Origin: Arthrobacter sp. StoSoilB22
GTDB lineage: Bacteria > Actinomycetota > Actinomycetes > Actinomycetales > Micrococcaceae
DNA: 64,000 nt
Direction: 5' to 3'
Assembly (NCBI RefSeq): GCF_019977315.1
Contig: NZ_AP024652.1
Location: 1,674,001-1,738,000 of the forward strand
Under the pieces are notes generated by a model. It was not told where the DNA came from. It saw nothing but the letters and a program-made list of their open reading frames with translations, and made no database searches. The stretch's first letter is position 1. Every line of letters begins with the position of its first letter. The translations under genes were made by a program, and so were the position numbers. Shown here piece by piece: positions 23,264 through 36,633 of the stretch.

Positions 23264-23269
23264 TAACTT
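23264..23269 (+). promoter_or_regulatory. Leaderless-type -10 element of tyrS
   Basis: TAACTT ends 7 bases before the GTG at 23277. No Shine-Dalgarno sequence is present between, and no T-box leader is visible. Confidence 0.4.
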
Positions 23270-23276
23270 AGATCTC

Positions 23277-24587
23277 GTGTCACACGTAAACAACCTCGAG
23301 TCCCAGCACAACGATCCCGCCTTTGCCAACGTCTGGCAGGAGCTCAAATGGCGCGGTCTGGTTCACGTTTCCACTGATGAAACTGAACTGGAAAAACTGC
23401 TCGCCGGGGACCCGATCACGTATTACTGTGGCTTCGATCCCACCGCGCCGTCGCTGCACTTGGGCAACCTGGTGCAGTTGCTGGTAATGCGACGCCTGCA
23501 GTTGGCCGGCCACAAGCCGCTCGGCTTGGTGGGTGGGTCCACCGGCCTGATCGGCGACCCGCGTCCGACGGCGGAACGCACCTTGAACACCAAGGACACC
23601 GTGGCGGAGTGGGTTGGCTACCTTCAGGGCCAGGTGCGCCGCTTCCTCAGCTTCGATGGCGACAACCCAGCCCGCATGGTCAACAACCTGGACTGGACGG
23701 CGCCTTTGAGTGCCATCGACTTCCTCCGCGAGATCGGCAAGCACTTCCGTGTTGGCACCATGCTCCGCAAGGATGCCGTGGCGTCGCGCCTCAGCTCGGA
23801 CGAAGGCATCAGCTACACCGAGTTCAGCTACCAGATCCTGCAGGGCATGGACTACCTCCAGCTCTTCCGCGACTACGGCTGCGCACTGCAGACCGGCGGC
23901 TCGGATCAGTGGGGCAACCTCACCAGCGGAACCGAACTCATCCGCAAGGTGGAAGGCAAGAGCGTCCACGCACTTGGCACGCCGCTCATCACCAACTCCG
24001 ACGGCACCAAGTTCGGCAAGAGCGAAGGCAACGCCATCTGGCTGGACCCGGACATGTGCAGCCCGTACACGTTCTACCAGTTCTGGCTCAACACGGCCGA
24101 TGCCGATGTGGTGGATCGCCTCAAGGTGTTCACGTTCCTTTCGCGCGCGGAGATTGAGGCGCTCGGCCAGGCCGTGGAGGAGCGTCCGTTTGCCCGTGAA
24201 GGTCAGAAGAAGCTTGCCTTCGAGGTGACCTCCTTGGTGCACGGCGTCGACGCAACCGAGAAAGTCATCGCCGCTTCGGCTGCCTTGTTCGGGAACGGCG
24301 ACCTCACCGTACTGGATGAGCGGACCCTTGAAGCAGCCACGGCGGAACTTCCCTCCGCGACGATTAGTGCCGACGGCCTGGGCATCATTGACCTCCTGGT
24401 TGCTTCGGGTCTGTCAGACAGCAAGTCGGCCGCCCGCCGGACCGTGGGCGAGGGCGGTGCCTACGTGAACAACACCAAAGTGTCCGATCCCGACGCCATC
24501 ATTGGCCAGGACGAACTGCTTCATGGCCGGTACTTGCTCCTCCGCCGGGGCAAGAAGAACCTGGCAACCATCGAGGTTTCGGCCTAG
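23277..24587 (+). CDS. tyrS: Tyrosyl-tRNA synthetase
   Basis: Class Ic synthetase charging tRNA-Tyr. The 436-residue protein has the HIGH-type PTAPSLHLGNLVQ, the tyrosine-binding GSDQWGN, and the KMSKS-type loop KFGKSEGN near residue 244. The C-terminal S4 RNA-binding domain (about 370-430) ends with RYLLLRRGKKN. The start is a GTG just after a -10-like element. It is followed by a textbook intrinsic terminator, and then by the repeat array and rRNA operon. Confidence 0.97.
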   Translation: MSHVNNLESQHNDPAFANVWQELKWRGLVHVSTDETELEKLLAGDPITYYCGFDPTAPSLHLGNLVQLLVMRRLQLAGHKPLGLVGGSTGLIGDPRPTAERTLNTKDTVAEWVGYLQGQVRRFLSFDGDNPARMVNNLDWTAPLSAIDFLREIGKHFRVGTMLRKDAVASRLSSDEGISYTEFSYQILQGMDYLQLFRDYGCALQTGGSDQWGNLTSGTELIRKVEGKSVHALGTPLITNSDGTKFGKSEGNAIWLDPDMCSPYTFYQFWLNTADADVVDRLKVFTFLSRAEIEALGQAVEERPFAREGQKKLAFEVTSLVHGVDATEKVIAASAALFGNGDLTVLDERTLEAATAELPSATISADGLGIIDLLVASGLSDSKSAARRTVGEGGAYVNNTKVSDPDAIIGQDELLHGRYLLLRRGKKNLATIEVSA

Positions 24588-24610
24588 GTCCTCGTTTCAA
24601 TCGCGTCACG

Positions 24611-24646
24611 AAAGGGCCGGCAACCGTTATGGTTGCCGGCCCTTTT
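24611..24646 (+). terminator. Rho-independent terminator after tyrS
   Basis: A perfect 15-bp stem, AAAGGGCCGGCAACC (24611-24625) with GGTTGCCGGCCCTTT (24631-24645), closes a 5-base loop and ends in a TTTT run. Confidence 0.95.
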
Positions 24647-25164
24647 CGCGTGTCAGCGGAATTGTTTGCGGGTGAGCGGCTTCGCTGGGGTGGTGCGTGG
24701 CGGTTGGGTCGGTGAGTGGGGTTGGGTCGGTGGCGGCGGTCATCCTCTGTGCGCTCGGTCGTTCCTCCCTTGGACGCGTGCTGCCGGATAACCGCCTCCA
24801 CCTTCCGACGCTCTCTCACTTCCCGGGGGTTTTTGTGGATCGCTCTCTCACTTATTAGCCGTTTTTGGGCGTCGTTCTCTCGCGTCCCGCGGGTTTGGGG
24901 GGCGTCGTTCTCTCACGTCCGGCGGGTTTGGGGGGCGTCGCTCTCTCACGTCCGGCGGGTTTGGGGGGCGTCGCTCTCTGGTTTTGCGGGTTGGGTGGGT
25001 GTTCGACGGCGGGTGGTTGTGGTGTGTTCGGGGTCTTGCCTGTGGTGGGATGGTTGGGTTGTGTGACGTGTTTCACTGACGATGCTTTCCTGGGGTTTTT
25101 GCTGGTTTGGGGTCTTGGTGAGCGTGTTGGGCCCGTGTTTGCGGGGTTTTGTGGTCGCTGGGGG
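24647..25164. other. G/T-rich spacer between tyrS and the rRNA operon
   Basis: About 500 bases with no credible gene. The plus strand is strongly G- and T-rich (for example 24985-25165, runs such as GGGTTGGGTGGGTG), and it contains the second tandem repeat array at 24810-24990. Open frames here have repeat-driven composition and no family features. Confidence 0.7.
24810..24990. repeat. Degenerate 32-33-bp tandem repeat array, six units
   Basis: Units start at 24810, 24842, 24874, 24907, 24940 and 24973. The two middle-to-late units (24907 and 24940) are almost identical, starting G(C/T)TCTCTCACGTCCGGCGGG and ending GGGGGGCGTC. The first two diverge in the middle and the last breaks off after GCTCTCT. 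The core GCTCTCTCACGTCCG is shared with the array at 18535, so both belong to one family. Confidence 0.88.
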
Positions 25165-25169
25165 TTGAT

Positions 25170-25198
25170 TTGTGCCGGGACCCGTGGGCGTGTAATGT
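25170..25198 (+). promoter_or_regulatory. Candidate rRNA operon promoter P1
   Basis: TTGTGC (25170-25175), a 17-bp spacer and TAATGT (25193-25198). It is the first of two similarly built sites upstream of the 16S gene. Confidence 0.45.
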
Positions 25199-25345
25199 CT
25201 TCTGAGTCGCCGCGAGTGAGACAGCTTGGAGCTGAGAACCGCGGAGGCCAACCCCTTTGATAACAGCCTGAAAATTGGCACGCTTTTGAGTGTGCACGGG
25301 GAGGGTGGGGCCGAGGCCTGGATCGGGAATCGCGGAAACGTTGAT

Positions 25346-25374
25346 TTGCAAAGATCTGGCTGATCGGGTAAGTT
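25346..25374 (+). promoter_or_regulatory. Candidate rRNA operon promoter P2
   Basis: TTGCAA (25346-25351), a 17-bp spacer and TAAGTT (25369-25374). Like P1 it is preceded by TTGATT, suggesting a duplicated promoter unit. Confidence 0.4.
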
Positions 25375-25434
25375 TGAAAAGTTGCTCCGGAGCGATCCCG
25401 GGCCCCTGTGGGGGTTTGGGTGGTGCCGGTTAGT

Positions 25435-25480
25435 GTCTGTTGTTTGAGAACTCAATAGTGTGCCAAGTTTGTTGATACCG
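25435..25480 (+). other. rRNA leader: boxA-like element and 5' arm of the 16S processing stem
   Basis: TTGTTTGAGAACTCAATAGTG is a boxA-like antitermination element; a near copy occurs before 23S (27553-27575). TGCCAA...GTTGAT (25462-25477) can pair with ATCAAC (27259-27264) and TTGGCA (27278-27283) beyond the 16S 3' end, giving a pre-16S RNase III-type stem. Confidence 0.55.
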
Positions 25481-25627
25481 ATTGTTTTTTGATTGGTTGA
25501 AATTATGGCTGGATCATTGCGCACCCCCGTGTGTGGTGGTCTGGTTTTCAGCTGGTTTCGAATTTTGTGCAGCCGCGTTTACCGTTATTTCCGGTGGGTG
25601 TGGTTGTGTCTGTTTGATTTGTTTTTT

Positions 25628-30898
<5,271 letters not shown>

Positions 30899-30919
30899 AC
30901 CACACAACACACACTGCAC

Positions 30920-30949
30920 GCGTCCACTATGTGGTTCCCGAACAACAAC
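30920..30949 (+). repeat. 3' arm of the pre-23S processing stem
   Basis: Complement of 27551-27580 (see that entry), 22 bases after the mature 23S end. Confidence 0.8.
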
Positions 30950-31055
30950 CGTTCGAACCAGGAACCAACAACAACTAAATACACAACACCACAGTTGTAA
31001 CCACAGTCTTCCCATCCCCACCCCAGAACAACCTGGACGGGGGACGGGTAACAGA

Positions 31056-31175
31056 GTTACGGCGGTCATAGCGTGGGGGAAACGCCCGGTCCCATTCCGA
31101 ACCCGGAAGCTAAGACCCACAGCGCCGATGGTACTGCACCCGGGAGGGTGTGGGAGAGTAGGACACCGCCGGACA
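31056..31175 (+). rRNA. rrf: 5S ribosomal RNA
   Basis: GTTACGGCGGTCATAGCGTG opens the gene, CCCATTCCGAACCCGGAAG is the conserved loop, and GGACACCGCC pairs with the start. Ends are estimated to a few bases. Confidence 0.95.
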
Positions 31176-31187
31176 ACCATTCACGGA

Positions 31188-31215
31188 GGAGCCCCGACCA
31201 CACGGTCGGGGCTCC
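31188..31215 (+). terminator. Terminator of the rRNA operon
   Basis: GGAGCCCCGACC (31188-31199) pairs perfectly with GGTCGGGGCTCC (31204-31215) across ACAC, 13 bases after 5S. There is no strong T run. Confidence 0.85.
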
Positions 31216-31382
31216 CCGCATTTAACAACCAAGCCACCCCACAGCTCTCTGCCTGGGGTGCTGTCTCCCATGGCGGATGAGCGCCGGTGGTGCGAGACGG
31301 CTTGGTAGCGTCGCGCTTGTGAGACTTGCCACGGGACGGCCTAAAGGTGCTTCCGGCGTTCGGTGGCTGTGGCGGGGTCGAA

Positions 31383-31388
31383 TAGAAT
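31383..31388 (+). promoter_or_regulatory. Candidate -10 for the repeat-domain gene
   Basis: TAGAAT, 115 bases before the ATG at 31503. The 287 bases between the rRNA terminator and that gene hold nothing else I can name. The -35 is weak. Confidence 0.35.
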
Positions 31389-31502
31389 TGAACCAGATAT
31401 ACGAGTCGGTAGCCGAGCGCTACTGGCGGCGTGACAACGAAATAAGGGTTATGAGCGACTACGCACGCGCCAGTGGTCGGCTCGCAACAGGAGGAATCCA
31501 CC

Positions 31503-33512
31503 ATGGCTGAGCACAACGGCGGCAATCGCGGCGGCAATCGCGGAAACTTCGGAGGGAACCGCGACGACCGCGGTTCGTACCGCCCCAACAACAATTCCGG
31601 CGGAGACCCGCGCGGGTTCCGTTCCAGGGAGAACCGGGACGGTAATGATCGTCCGGCCCGTGACGGTGAGCGTCGTCCCTTTAACAGTGACCGCGGGGAG
31701 CGGCCTGCCCGTGATGGTGAGCGTCGCTCCTTCGGTGGCGACCGTGACCGTAAGCCCTTTGGCGATCGTAGTGATCGCCCGGCCCGTGATGGCGAGCGAC
31801 GCCCCTTTAACAATGACCGCGGCGATCGTCCGGCTCGTGATGGTGAGCGTCGCTCCTTTGGTGGCGACCGTGACCGTAAGCCTTTCGGTGACCGTGGCGA
31901 TCGTCCGGCTCGTGATGGCGATCGTCGTCCGTTCAATAATGACCGTGGCGACCGTAAGCCCTTCGGCGACCGGCCCGAGCGTGGACCGCGGAACTTTGAT
32001 GGCCCCCGCCGCGACAACGATGACCGTCGCTCCTTCGGCGGCGACCGTGACCGCAAGCCCTTTGGCGATCGTAGTGATCGTCCGGCCCGCGATGGCGAGC
32101 GTCGTCCGTTCAATAATGACCGCGGCGACCGTAAGCCCTTCGGCGACCGGCCCGAGCGTGGACCGCGGAACTTTGATGGCCCCCGCCGCGACAACGATGA
32201 CCGCCGCTCCTTTGGTGGCGACCGTGACCGTAAGCCGTTCGGTGACCGTGGCGATCGTCCGGCCCGTGATGGCGAGCGTCGTCCGTTCAATAATGACCGC
32301 GGCGACCGTAAGCCCTTCGGCGACCGGCCCGAGCGTGGACCGCGGAACTTTGATGGCCCCCGCCGCGACAACGATGACCGCCGCTCCTTCGGCGGCGACC
32401 GCGACCGCAAGCCGTTCGGTGACCGTGGCGACCGCAAGCCCTACGGAGACCGGCCCGAACGCGGCGGCGATCGTCGTTCCTTTGGTGGCGACCGCAACGA
32501 ACGCGGTGGCGCACGGGAAGAGCGTCCCGCACGCGTTCCTAACGCCAAGGACATCCGTAGCGCCAACCGACCTGACCGTGAGCGTTCCCCCGAAATTGAT
32601 GAGGACGTCACGGGCAAGGAACTCGACCGCGCTACGGGCCACCAGATCAAGACCCTCGAGGAGCAGAGCGCAGGTTGGGTCGCAAAGCACCTGGTCATGG
32701 CCGGACGTTTGATCGACATTGAGCCCGAGCTCGCCTTCCAGCACGCCCTTGCTGCAAGCCGCCGCGGTGGACGCCTCTCAGTAGTACGCGAAGCGGTAGG
32801 TCTGACCGCTTACGCCGCCGGCCATTACGGCGAGGCGCTGCGTGAATTCCGTACCTACCGCCGCATCAGTGGGTCCAACGTGCATTTGCCGGTGATGGCC
32901 GACTGCGAGCGTGGCCTTGGCCGCGCTGATCGTGCACTGGACATGGTGCGCTCTCCCGAAGCCCAGGATCTTGACGCTCCGGGCAAGGTTGAGCTCGCTA
33001 TCGTTGCCTCCGGCGCACGTGCGGACCTCAATCAGCTGGATGCTGCTGTCAGCGAGCTCGAGATCCCACAGCTGGACATCAACCGAGCCTTCTCTTACAG
33101 CCCGCGCCTCTTCCGCGCATACGCTGAGGCTTTGAGCGCAGTGGGTCGTACCGAGGAAGCCGATAAGTGGGCCCGCCAGGCGCTCGTTGCTGAGAGCGCC
33201 TTGGGTGTTGGCGACTTCGCTGAGCCCGAAATTCTTGACCTTGGCTGGGACGAGCAGGAAGAAGCAGCCGCGCGGAAGCCGCGCTTCGAGAAGCCGGTGC
33301 GGGACACCGACGTCGTGAAGCCTGAAACAGAAACGGTCATTGTTGAGGCCGCAGCCGCTGACGTTGAGCACGATGAGGTTGAGCTTGATGATGCGGAGTC
33401 TGACTACTTCGAGTCGGATGACGCAGAATCTGACATCGATTCAGCTGAAGACGACGTAGAGGCAAAAGACGAAGATACCGAGAACGAGGGCTCCGACTCC
33501 CAGCATGGCTGA
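31503..33512 (+). CDS. TPR-like protein with a long Arg/Asp-rich repeat domain
   Basis: The 669-residue protein has three parts. Residues 1 to about 345 are low-complexity repeats of blocks such as DRPARDGERRPFNNDRGDRK and RRSFGGDRDRKPFGDR, with a 59-residue super-repeat present three times. Residues about 355-595 are helical and TPR-like (AFQHALAASRRGG, AAGHYGEALREFRTYRRISG, AVGRTEEADKWARQAL). Residues about 600-669 are an acidic tail. No catalytic motif is seen. The start follows a perfect AGGAGG. The TPR part corresponds to the conserved protein between tyrS and the HAD gene in other actinobacteria (Rv1691 position). RG/RD-rich regions often bind RNA or drive condensates; that role is inferred. 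The stop overlaps the next gene by 8 bases. Confidence 0.9.
   Translation: MAEHNGGNRGGNRGNFGGNRDDRGSYRPNNNSGGDPRGFRSRENRDGNDRPARDGERRPFNSDRGERPARDGERRSFGGDRDRKPFGDRSDRPARDGERRPFNNDRGDRPARDGERRSFGGDRDRKPFGDRGDRPARDGDRRPFNNDRGDRKPFGDRPERGPRNFDGPRRDNDDRRSFGGDRDRKPFGDRSDRPARDGERRPFNNDRGDRKPFGDRPERGPRNFDGPRRDNDDRRSFGGDRDRKPFGDRGDRPARDGERRPFNNDRGDRKPFGDRPERGPRNFDGPRRDNDDRRSFGGDRDRKPFGDRGDRKPYGDRPERGGDRRSFGGDRNERGGAREERPARVPNAKDIRSANRPDRERSPEIDEDVTGKELDRATGHQIKTLEEQSAGWVAKHLVMAGRLIDIEPELAFQHALAASRRGGRLSVVREAVGLTAYAAGHYGEALREFRTYRRISGSNVHLPVMADCERGLGRADRALDMVRSPEAQDLDAPGKVELAIVASGARADLNQLDAAVSELEIPQLDINRAFSYSPRLFRAYAEALSAVGRTEEADKWARQALVAESALGVGDFAEPEILDLGWDEQEEAAARKPRFEKPVRDTDVVKPETETVIVEAAAADVEHDEVELDDAESDYFESDDAESDIDSAEDDVEAKDEDTENEGSDSQHG
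31974..32504 (+). repeat. 177-bp tandem repeat inside the repeat-domain gene
   Basis: CCCGAGCGTGGACCGCGGAAC recurs at 31974, 32151 and 32328, exactly 177 bp (59 codons) apart, in nearly identical surroundings. Shorter variants of the same blocks extend from about 31640. Near-identity at the DNA level suggests recent expansion by recombination or slippage. Confidence 0.9.
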
Positions 33513-34491
33513 TTCACTGATCTCTCTGTTTGATGCTGTCCTTTCAGATCTGGACGGGGTGGTCTATGCGGGACCGCATGCCATCCCTGGGGCCGTGGAG
33601 TCATTGCGGCGTCTCGAAACTGTAGGCGTTGGCCTTGGTTATGTGACCAACAATGCCTCCCGCACTCCGGCTCAGGTTGCGGCGCATCTGCGGGAGCTTG
33701 GCGCGCCGGCTGAGGACCATCAAGTGGTCAGTTCCTCCCAGGCAGCAGGGGAGCTTTTGGCTTCCATGCTGCCTGCGGGGGCGCATGTCCTCATCACCGG
33801 CAGCGCAGCTTTGGCTCATGAGATCGAATTGGCGGGACTCAAGCCCGTGCACAGTGCCGCCGAATCTCCGGTAGCCGTCGTCCAGGGTTTCAACCCGGAG
33901 ATCGGCTGGAAGGATCTCGCGGAGGCGTCGTATGTTGTGGCCGGGGGAGCCATGTGGTTTGCCACCAACACGGACATGTCCATCCCGCAGGCCCGCGGCA
34001 TGGCCCCTGGGAATGGAACGCTTGTTGCCGCTGTGGCGGCTGCCACGGGAAAGACACCTCTGGTGGCCGGCAAGCCGGAAGCCCCTCTGTTCCATGCAGC
34101 GGCCAAACGGCTTAAGGCCGACCGTCCGCTGGTTGTGGGCGACCGTTTGGACACCGACATCCTGGGCGGCAACCGTGCAGGATTTGCGACGGCGGCCGTC
34201 CTCACCGGGGTGGACACCACCCACACCATCATTGCTGCACGAACGGATGAACGTCCGGACTACCTCCTGGCGGACTTGGAGGGCCTGTACGCGCCGTATC
34301 CGGAGGTTGTCAGCGACGCCGGTACGTTCCGTTGTGGTGCGGCATCTGCAGTTGCCGGGGATGGCGCCGTGACCGTCACAGGAGACGAGGCCGATCTCGA
34401 CGCTTGGCGGGCGGCATGCGCGGCGTGGTGGGCAGCTGTTCCGGACACGGACGTGGCGCAAACGCCGCAGCTGGTGTGGCGAAATCACTAG
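33505..34491 (+). CDS. HAD-IIA family phosphatase (NagD-like)
   Basis: The 328-residue protein starts with the HAD motif I, SDLDGVVYAGPHAIPGA, where Asp15 would be the phosphorylated nucleophile and Asp17 the acid/base. GYVTNNASR gives motif II, and VGDRLDTDILGGNRAGF gives motif III/IV with the Mg ligands. Type IIA enzymes dephosphorylate small phosphometabolites such as nucleotides, glycerol phosphate or sugar phosphates. In M. tuberculosis the homologue at this position (Rv1692) is reported as a glycerol-3-phosphate phosphatase. The last about 60 residues after the HAD core are Ala/Asp-rich. It overlaps the upstream gene by 8 bases. Confidence 0.9.
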   Translation: MADSLISLFDAVLSDLDGVVYAGPHAIPGAVESLRRLETVGVGLGYVTNNASRTPAQVAAHLRELGAPAEDHQVVSSSQAAGELLASMLPAGAHVLITGSAALAHEIELAGLKPVHSAAESPVAVVQGFNPEIGWKDLAEASYVVAGGAMWFATNTDMSIPQARGMAPGNGTLVAAVAAATGKTPLVAGKPEAPLFHAAAKRLKADRPLVVGDRLDTDILGGNRAGFATAAVLTGVDTTHTIIAARTDERPDYLLADLEGLYAPYPEVVSDAGTFRCGAASAVAGDGAVTVTGDEADLDAWRAACAAWWAAVPDTDVAQTPQLVWRNH

Positions 34492-34494
34492 ACT
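34489..34494 (+). promoter_or_regulatory. Leaderless-type -10 overlapping the HAD stop codon
   Basis: TAGACT, whose TAG is the stop of the HAD gene, ends 6 bases before the ATG at 34501. It may give tlyA-nadK-recN an internal promoter. Confidence 0.45.
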
Positions 34495-34500
34495 GGTGCG

Positions 34501-34761
34501 ATGACCGACCCCCAACAGTCCGATGCGGAACATCCCGATCCGGAACCACCCGCAGTCCAGTGGCCTGACACGGCGAGCCCCACGGGGGATCCCCTGGTGG
34601 ACAGGGCCCTCGGCCTGCTGGACGGCGTAGCGGAGTCACCCGTGCCGGACCATGGGGAGCTGTACACCGGCATCCATGACGCCTTGTTGGAAGCTTTGGA
34701 CGCGGAACCCGGGCTTCCGGCAACCCCGAAGAGCAGCTCGCGCCCGGAAGGCAACAGTTAA
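34501..34761 (+). CDS. Small acidic hypothetical protein (Rv1693-type position)
   Basis: 86 residues, Pro/Asp/Glu-rich for the first half, then one predicted amphipathic helix (HGELYTGIHDALLEALDAE). No enzymatic motif. It is kept as a gene because it sits snugly between HAD (9-base gap) and tlyA (3-base gap), and because a small protein with a conserved ALGLLDG...HGELYT...L core occupies this position in other actinobacteria. Function unknown; perhaps an adaptor for a neighbour. Confidence 0.75.
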   Translation: MTDPQQSDAEHPDPEPPAVQWPDTASPTGDPLVDRALGLLDGVAESPVPDHGELYTGIHDALLEALDAEPGLPATPKSSSRPEGNS

Positions 34762-34764
34762 CGA

Positions 34765-35577
34765 ATGCCAAGACTTGATCAGGAACTTGTCGCCCGTGGG
34801 CTGGCGAGGTCGCGTACGCATGCCGCCAAGCTCATCAGTGATGGCAAGGTCAGCTCATGCGGGCACGTTCTCGTCAAAGCCGCACATCACGTGGATGCGG
34901 AGACGGAGCTGGATGTCGAATCCCATCTGGAGGACATTTACGTGAGCCGTGCCGGGCACAAGCTGGCCGGCGCGCTGAAGGCGTTCCCCGCCGTCGTGGT
35001 TGCCGGTAAGCGGTGTCTCGACGCCGGTGCCTCCACAGGCGGTTTCACTGACGTTCTGCTCCGGCAAGGTGCCGCCCAGGTGGTGGCGGTGGATGTGGGG
35101 CACGGCCAGCTGGTGCCGCACCTTCGGGAGGACCCCAGAGTGGACGTCCATGAAGGCCTCAACGTCAGGTACATGACACCGGAGCAGATCGGTGGCCCGG
35201 CGACGTTGACGGTGGCTGACTTGTCGTTCATTTCCTTGACGCTGGTCCTGTGGCCACTTGCACAATGCACCGAGCCGGGCGGTGACATGGTCCTCATGGT
35301 CAAACCACAGTTCGAGGTTGGCAAGGAACGCCTGAGCCGAACCGGTGTGGTGTCCTCCGAGAATGAACGCCGCCGGGCGGTGGCCCAGGTTGCCCGCGCT
35401 GCAGTGGACGCCGGCCTGGAACTTTACGACTTGGCGGCCAGTCCGCTGCCGGGCCAGGACGGAAATGTTGAATACTTCCTGTGGATGAAGCGCAGTATGT
35501 CAGCGGTGTTGCCTAAGATCGAAGAGCGGGACGAGGACGTTGCTGCGTTGATCAAGAAACTCTGGCCGAACCACTAG
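34765..35577 (+). CDS. tlyA: TlyA-type rRNA 2'-O-methyltransferase
   Basis: TlyA methylates ribose 2'-OH groups of 16S and/or 23S rRNA using S-adenosylmethionine; loss confers capreomycin resistance in mycobacteria. The 270-residue protein has an N-terminal S4 domain (RLDQELVARGLARSR ... SDGKV) and a FtsJ/RrmJ-like domain with the SAM loop DAGASTGGFTDVLL (86-99). The K-D-K-E-type catalytic residues Lys66, Asp152 and Lys180 can be placed. A haemolysin label in databases is historical. It is followed at once by nadK. Confidence 0.93.
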   Translation: MPRLDQELVARGLARSRTHAAKLISDGKVSSCGHVLVKAAHHVDAETELDVESHLEDIYVSRAGHKLAGALKAFPAVVVAGKRCLDAGASTGGFTDVLLRQGAAQVVAVDVGHGQLVPHLREDPRVDVHEGLNVRYMTPEQIGGPATLTVADLSFISLTLVLWPLAQCTEPGGDMVLMVKPQFEVGKERLSRTGVVSSENERRRAVAQVARAAVDAGLELYDLAASPLPGQDGNVEYFLWMKRSMSAVLPKIEERDEDVAALIKKLWPNH

Positions 35578-35589
35578 AAAGCAGATCCG

Positions 35590-36630
35590 ATGAGCAGGCG
35601 TGTACTTGTCCTTGCCCACACAGGGCGGGAGGAATCGCTCCGCGCAGCGTGGGATGCCTGTACGCAACTTCATTCCTCCGGCCTGGTTCCCGTGCTGCAG
35701 AAATCCGAACTTGCAGATATTGAACGATTCTTCGGTGCCCTTGATACTCCTATCGAGATCCTCAACGATCACGTCAATCTGGAGGACGTGGAGCTGGTGA
35801 TGGTTCTTGGTGGGGATGGCACCATCCTGAGGGCTGCCGAACTGGTGCGCGAGGTTGACGTCCCGCTGCTGGGCGTCAACCTGGGGCATGTGGGCTTCCT
35901 GGCGGAAAGTGAACGCGCCGATCTGGCCCAGACCGTGGAGTGGATCGCCAGCCGCCAGTACACGGTGGAAGAACGCATGACCATCGATGTCCAGGTGTGG
36001 GTCAAGGGCCAGAAGATTTGGCACACGTGGGCTTTGAACGAAGCTGCCATCGAGAAGGCCAACCGGGAACGGATGCTGGAAGTTGTCACCGAGGTGGACG
36101 AGCGTCCTTTGACGTCGTTCGGCTGTGATGGTGTTGTCCTCGCTACGCCCACCGGTTCCACAGCCTATGCTTTCTCTTCAGGAGGGCCCGTAGTGTGGCC
36201 TGAGGTCGAAGCATTGGTCATTGTTCCCATCAGTGCACATGCGCTTTTTGCCAAGCCCTTGGTGGTGTCCCCGCGTTCCAAGCTGGCCGTGGAAATCATG
36301 AACCGGACCGACGCCACCGGAGTTCTCTGGTGCGATGGCCGTCGTTCGGTGGATCTGCCGCCTGGAGCCCGTGTTGAAGTAACGCGCTCGGCCACCCCGG
36401 TGCGCCTGGCCCGGACCCACAAGACGCCGTTCTCTGCCCGGCTTGTCCGCAAGTTCCAGCTTCCCATCCACGGCTGGCGTGGCCCGGCCCCTCGGAGCGG
36501 CGAAGTCCACACCGGTCCCATCCCCGTCATCCGGACCCTGTCACCGGCTCCTTTGCCCAGTCCCCGGGACTCTGCAACGTCCCAGGACCTGGGGCAAGGT
36601 GAGCCATCAGATCCCACGAATGCGAAGTGA
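35590..36630 (+). CDS. nadK: NAD kinase
   Basis: Phosphorylates NAD to NADP using ATP or polyphosphate. The 346-residue protein has GGDGTIL (74-80), the essential Asp motif, GVNLGHVGFLAE, and TPTGSTAYAFSSGGP for NAD binding. The last about 55 residues (from about 290) are a Pro/Ser-rich tail not needed for the fold, ending just 3 bases before recN. In actinobacteria tlyA-nadK-recN is a conserved trio. Confidence 0.95.
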   Translation: MSRRVLVLAHTGREESLRAAWDACTQLHSSGLVPVLQKSELADIERFFGALDTPIEILNDHVNLEDVELVMVLGGDGTILRAAELVREVDVPLLGVNLGHVGFLAESERADLAQTVEWIASRQYTVEERMTIDVQVWVKGQKIWHTWALNEAAIEKANRERMLEVVTEVDERPLTSFGCDGVVLATPTGSTAYAFSSGGPVVWPEVEALVIVPISAHALFAKPLVVSPRSKLAVEIMNRTDATGVLWCDGRRSVDLPPGARVEVTRSATPVRLARTHKTPFSARLVRKFQLPIHGWRGPAPRSGEVHTGPIPVIRTLSPAPLPSPRDSATSQDLGQGEPSDPTNAK

Positions 36631-36633
36631 ACC

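Noticed and set aside
31449..32744. Long open frames on the minus strand across the Arg/Asp repeat region
   Set aside because: They are the reverse reading of the repeat and lack a ribosome site, homologous features and sensible composition.
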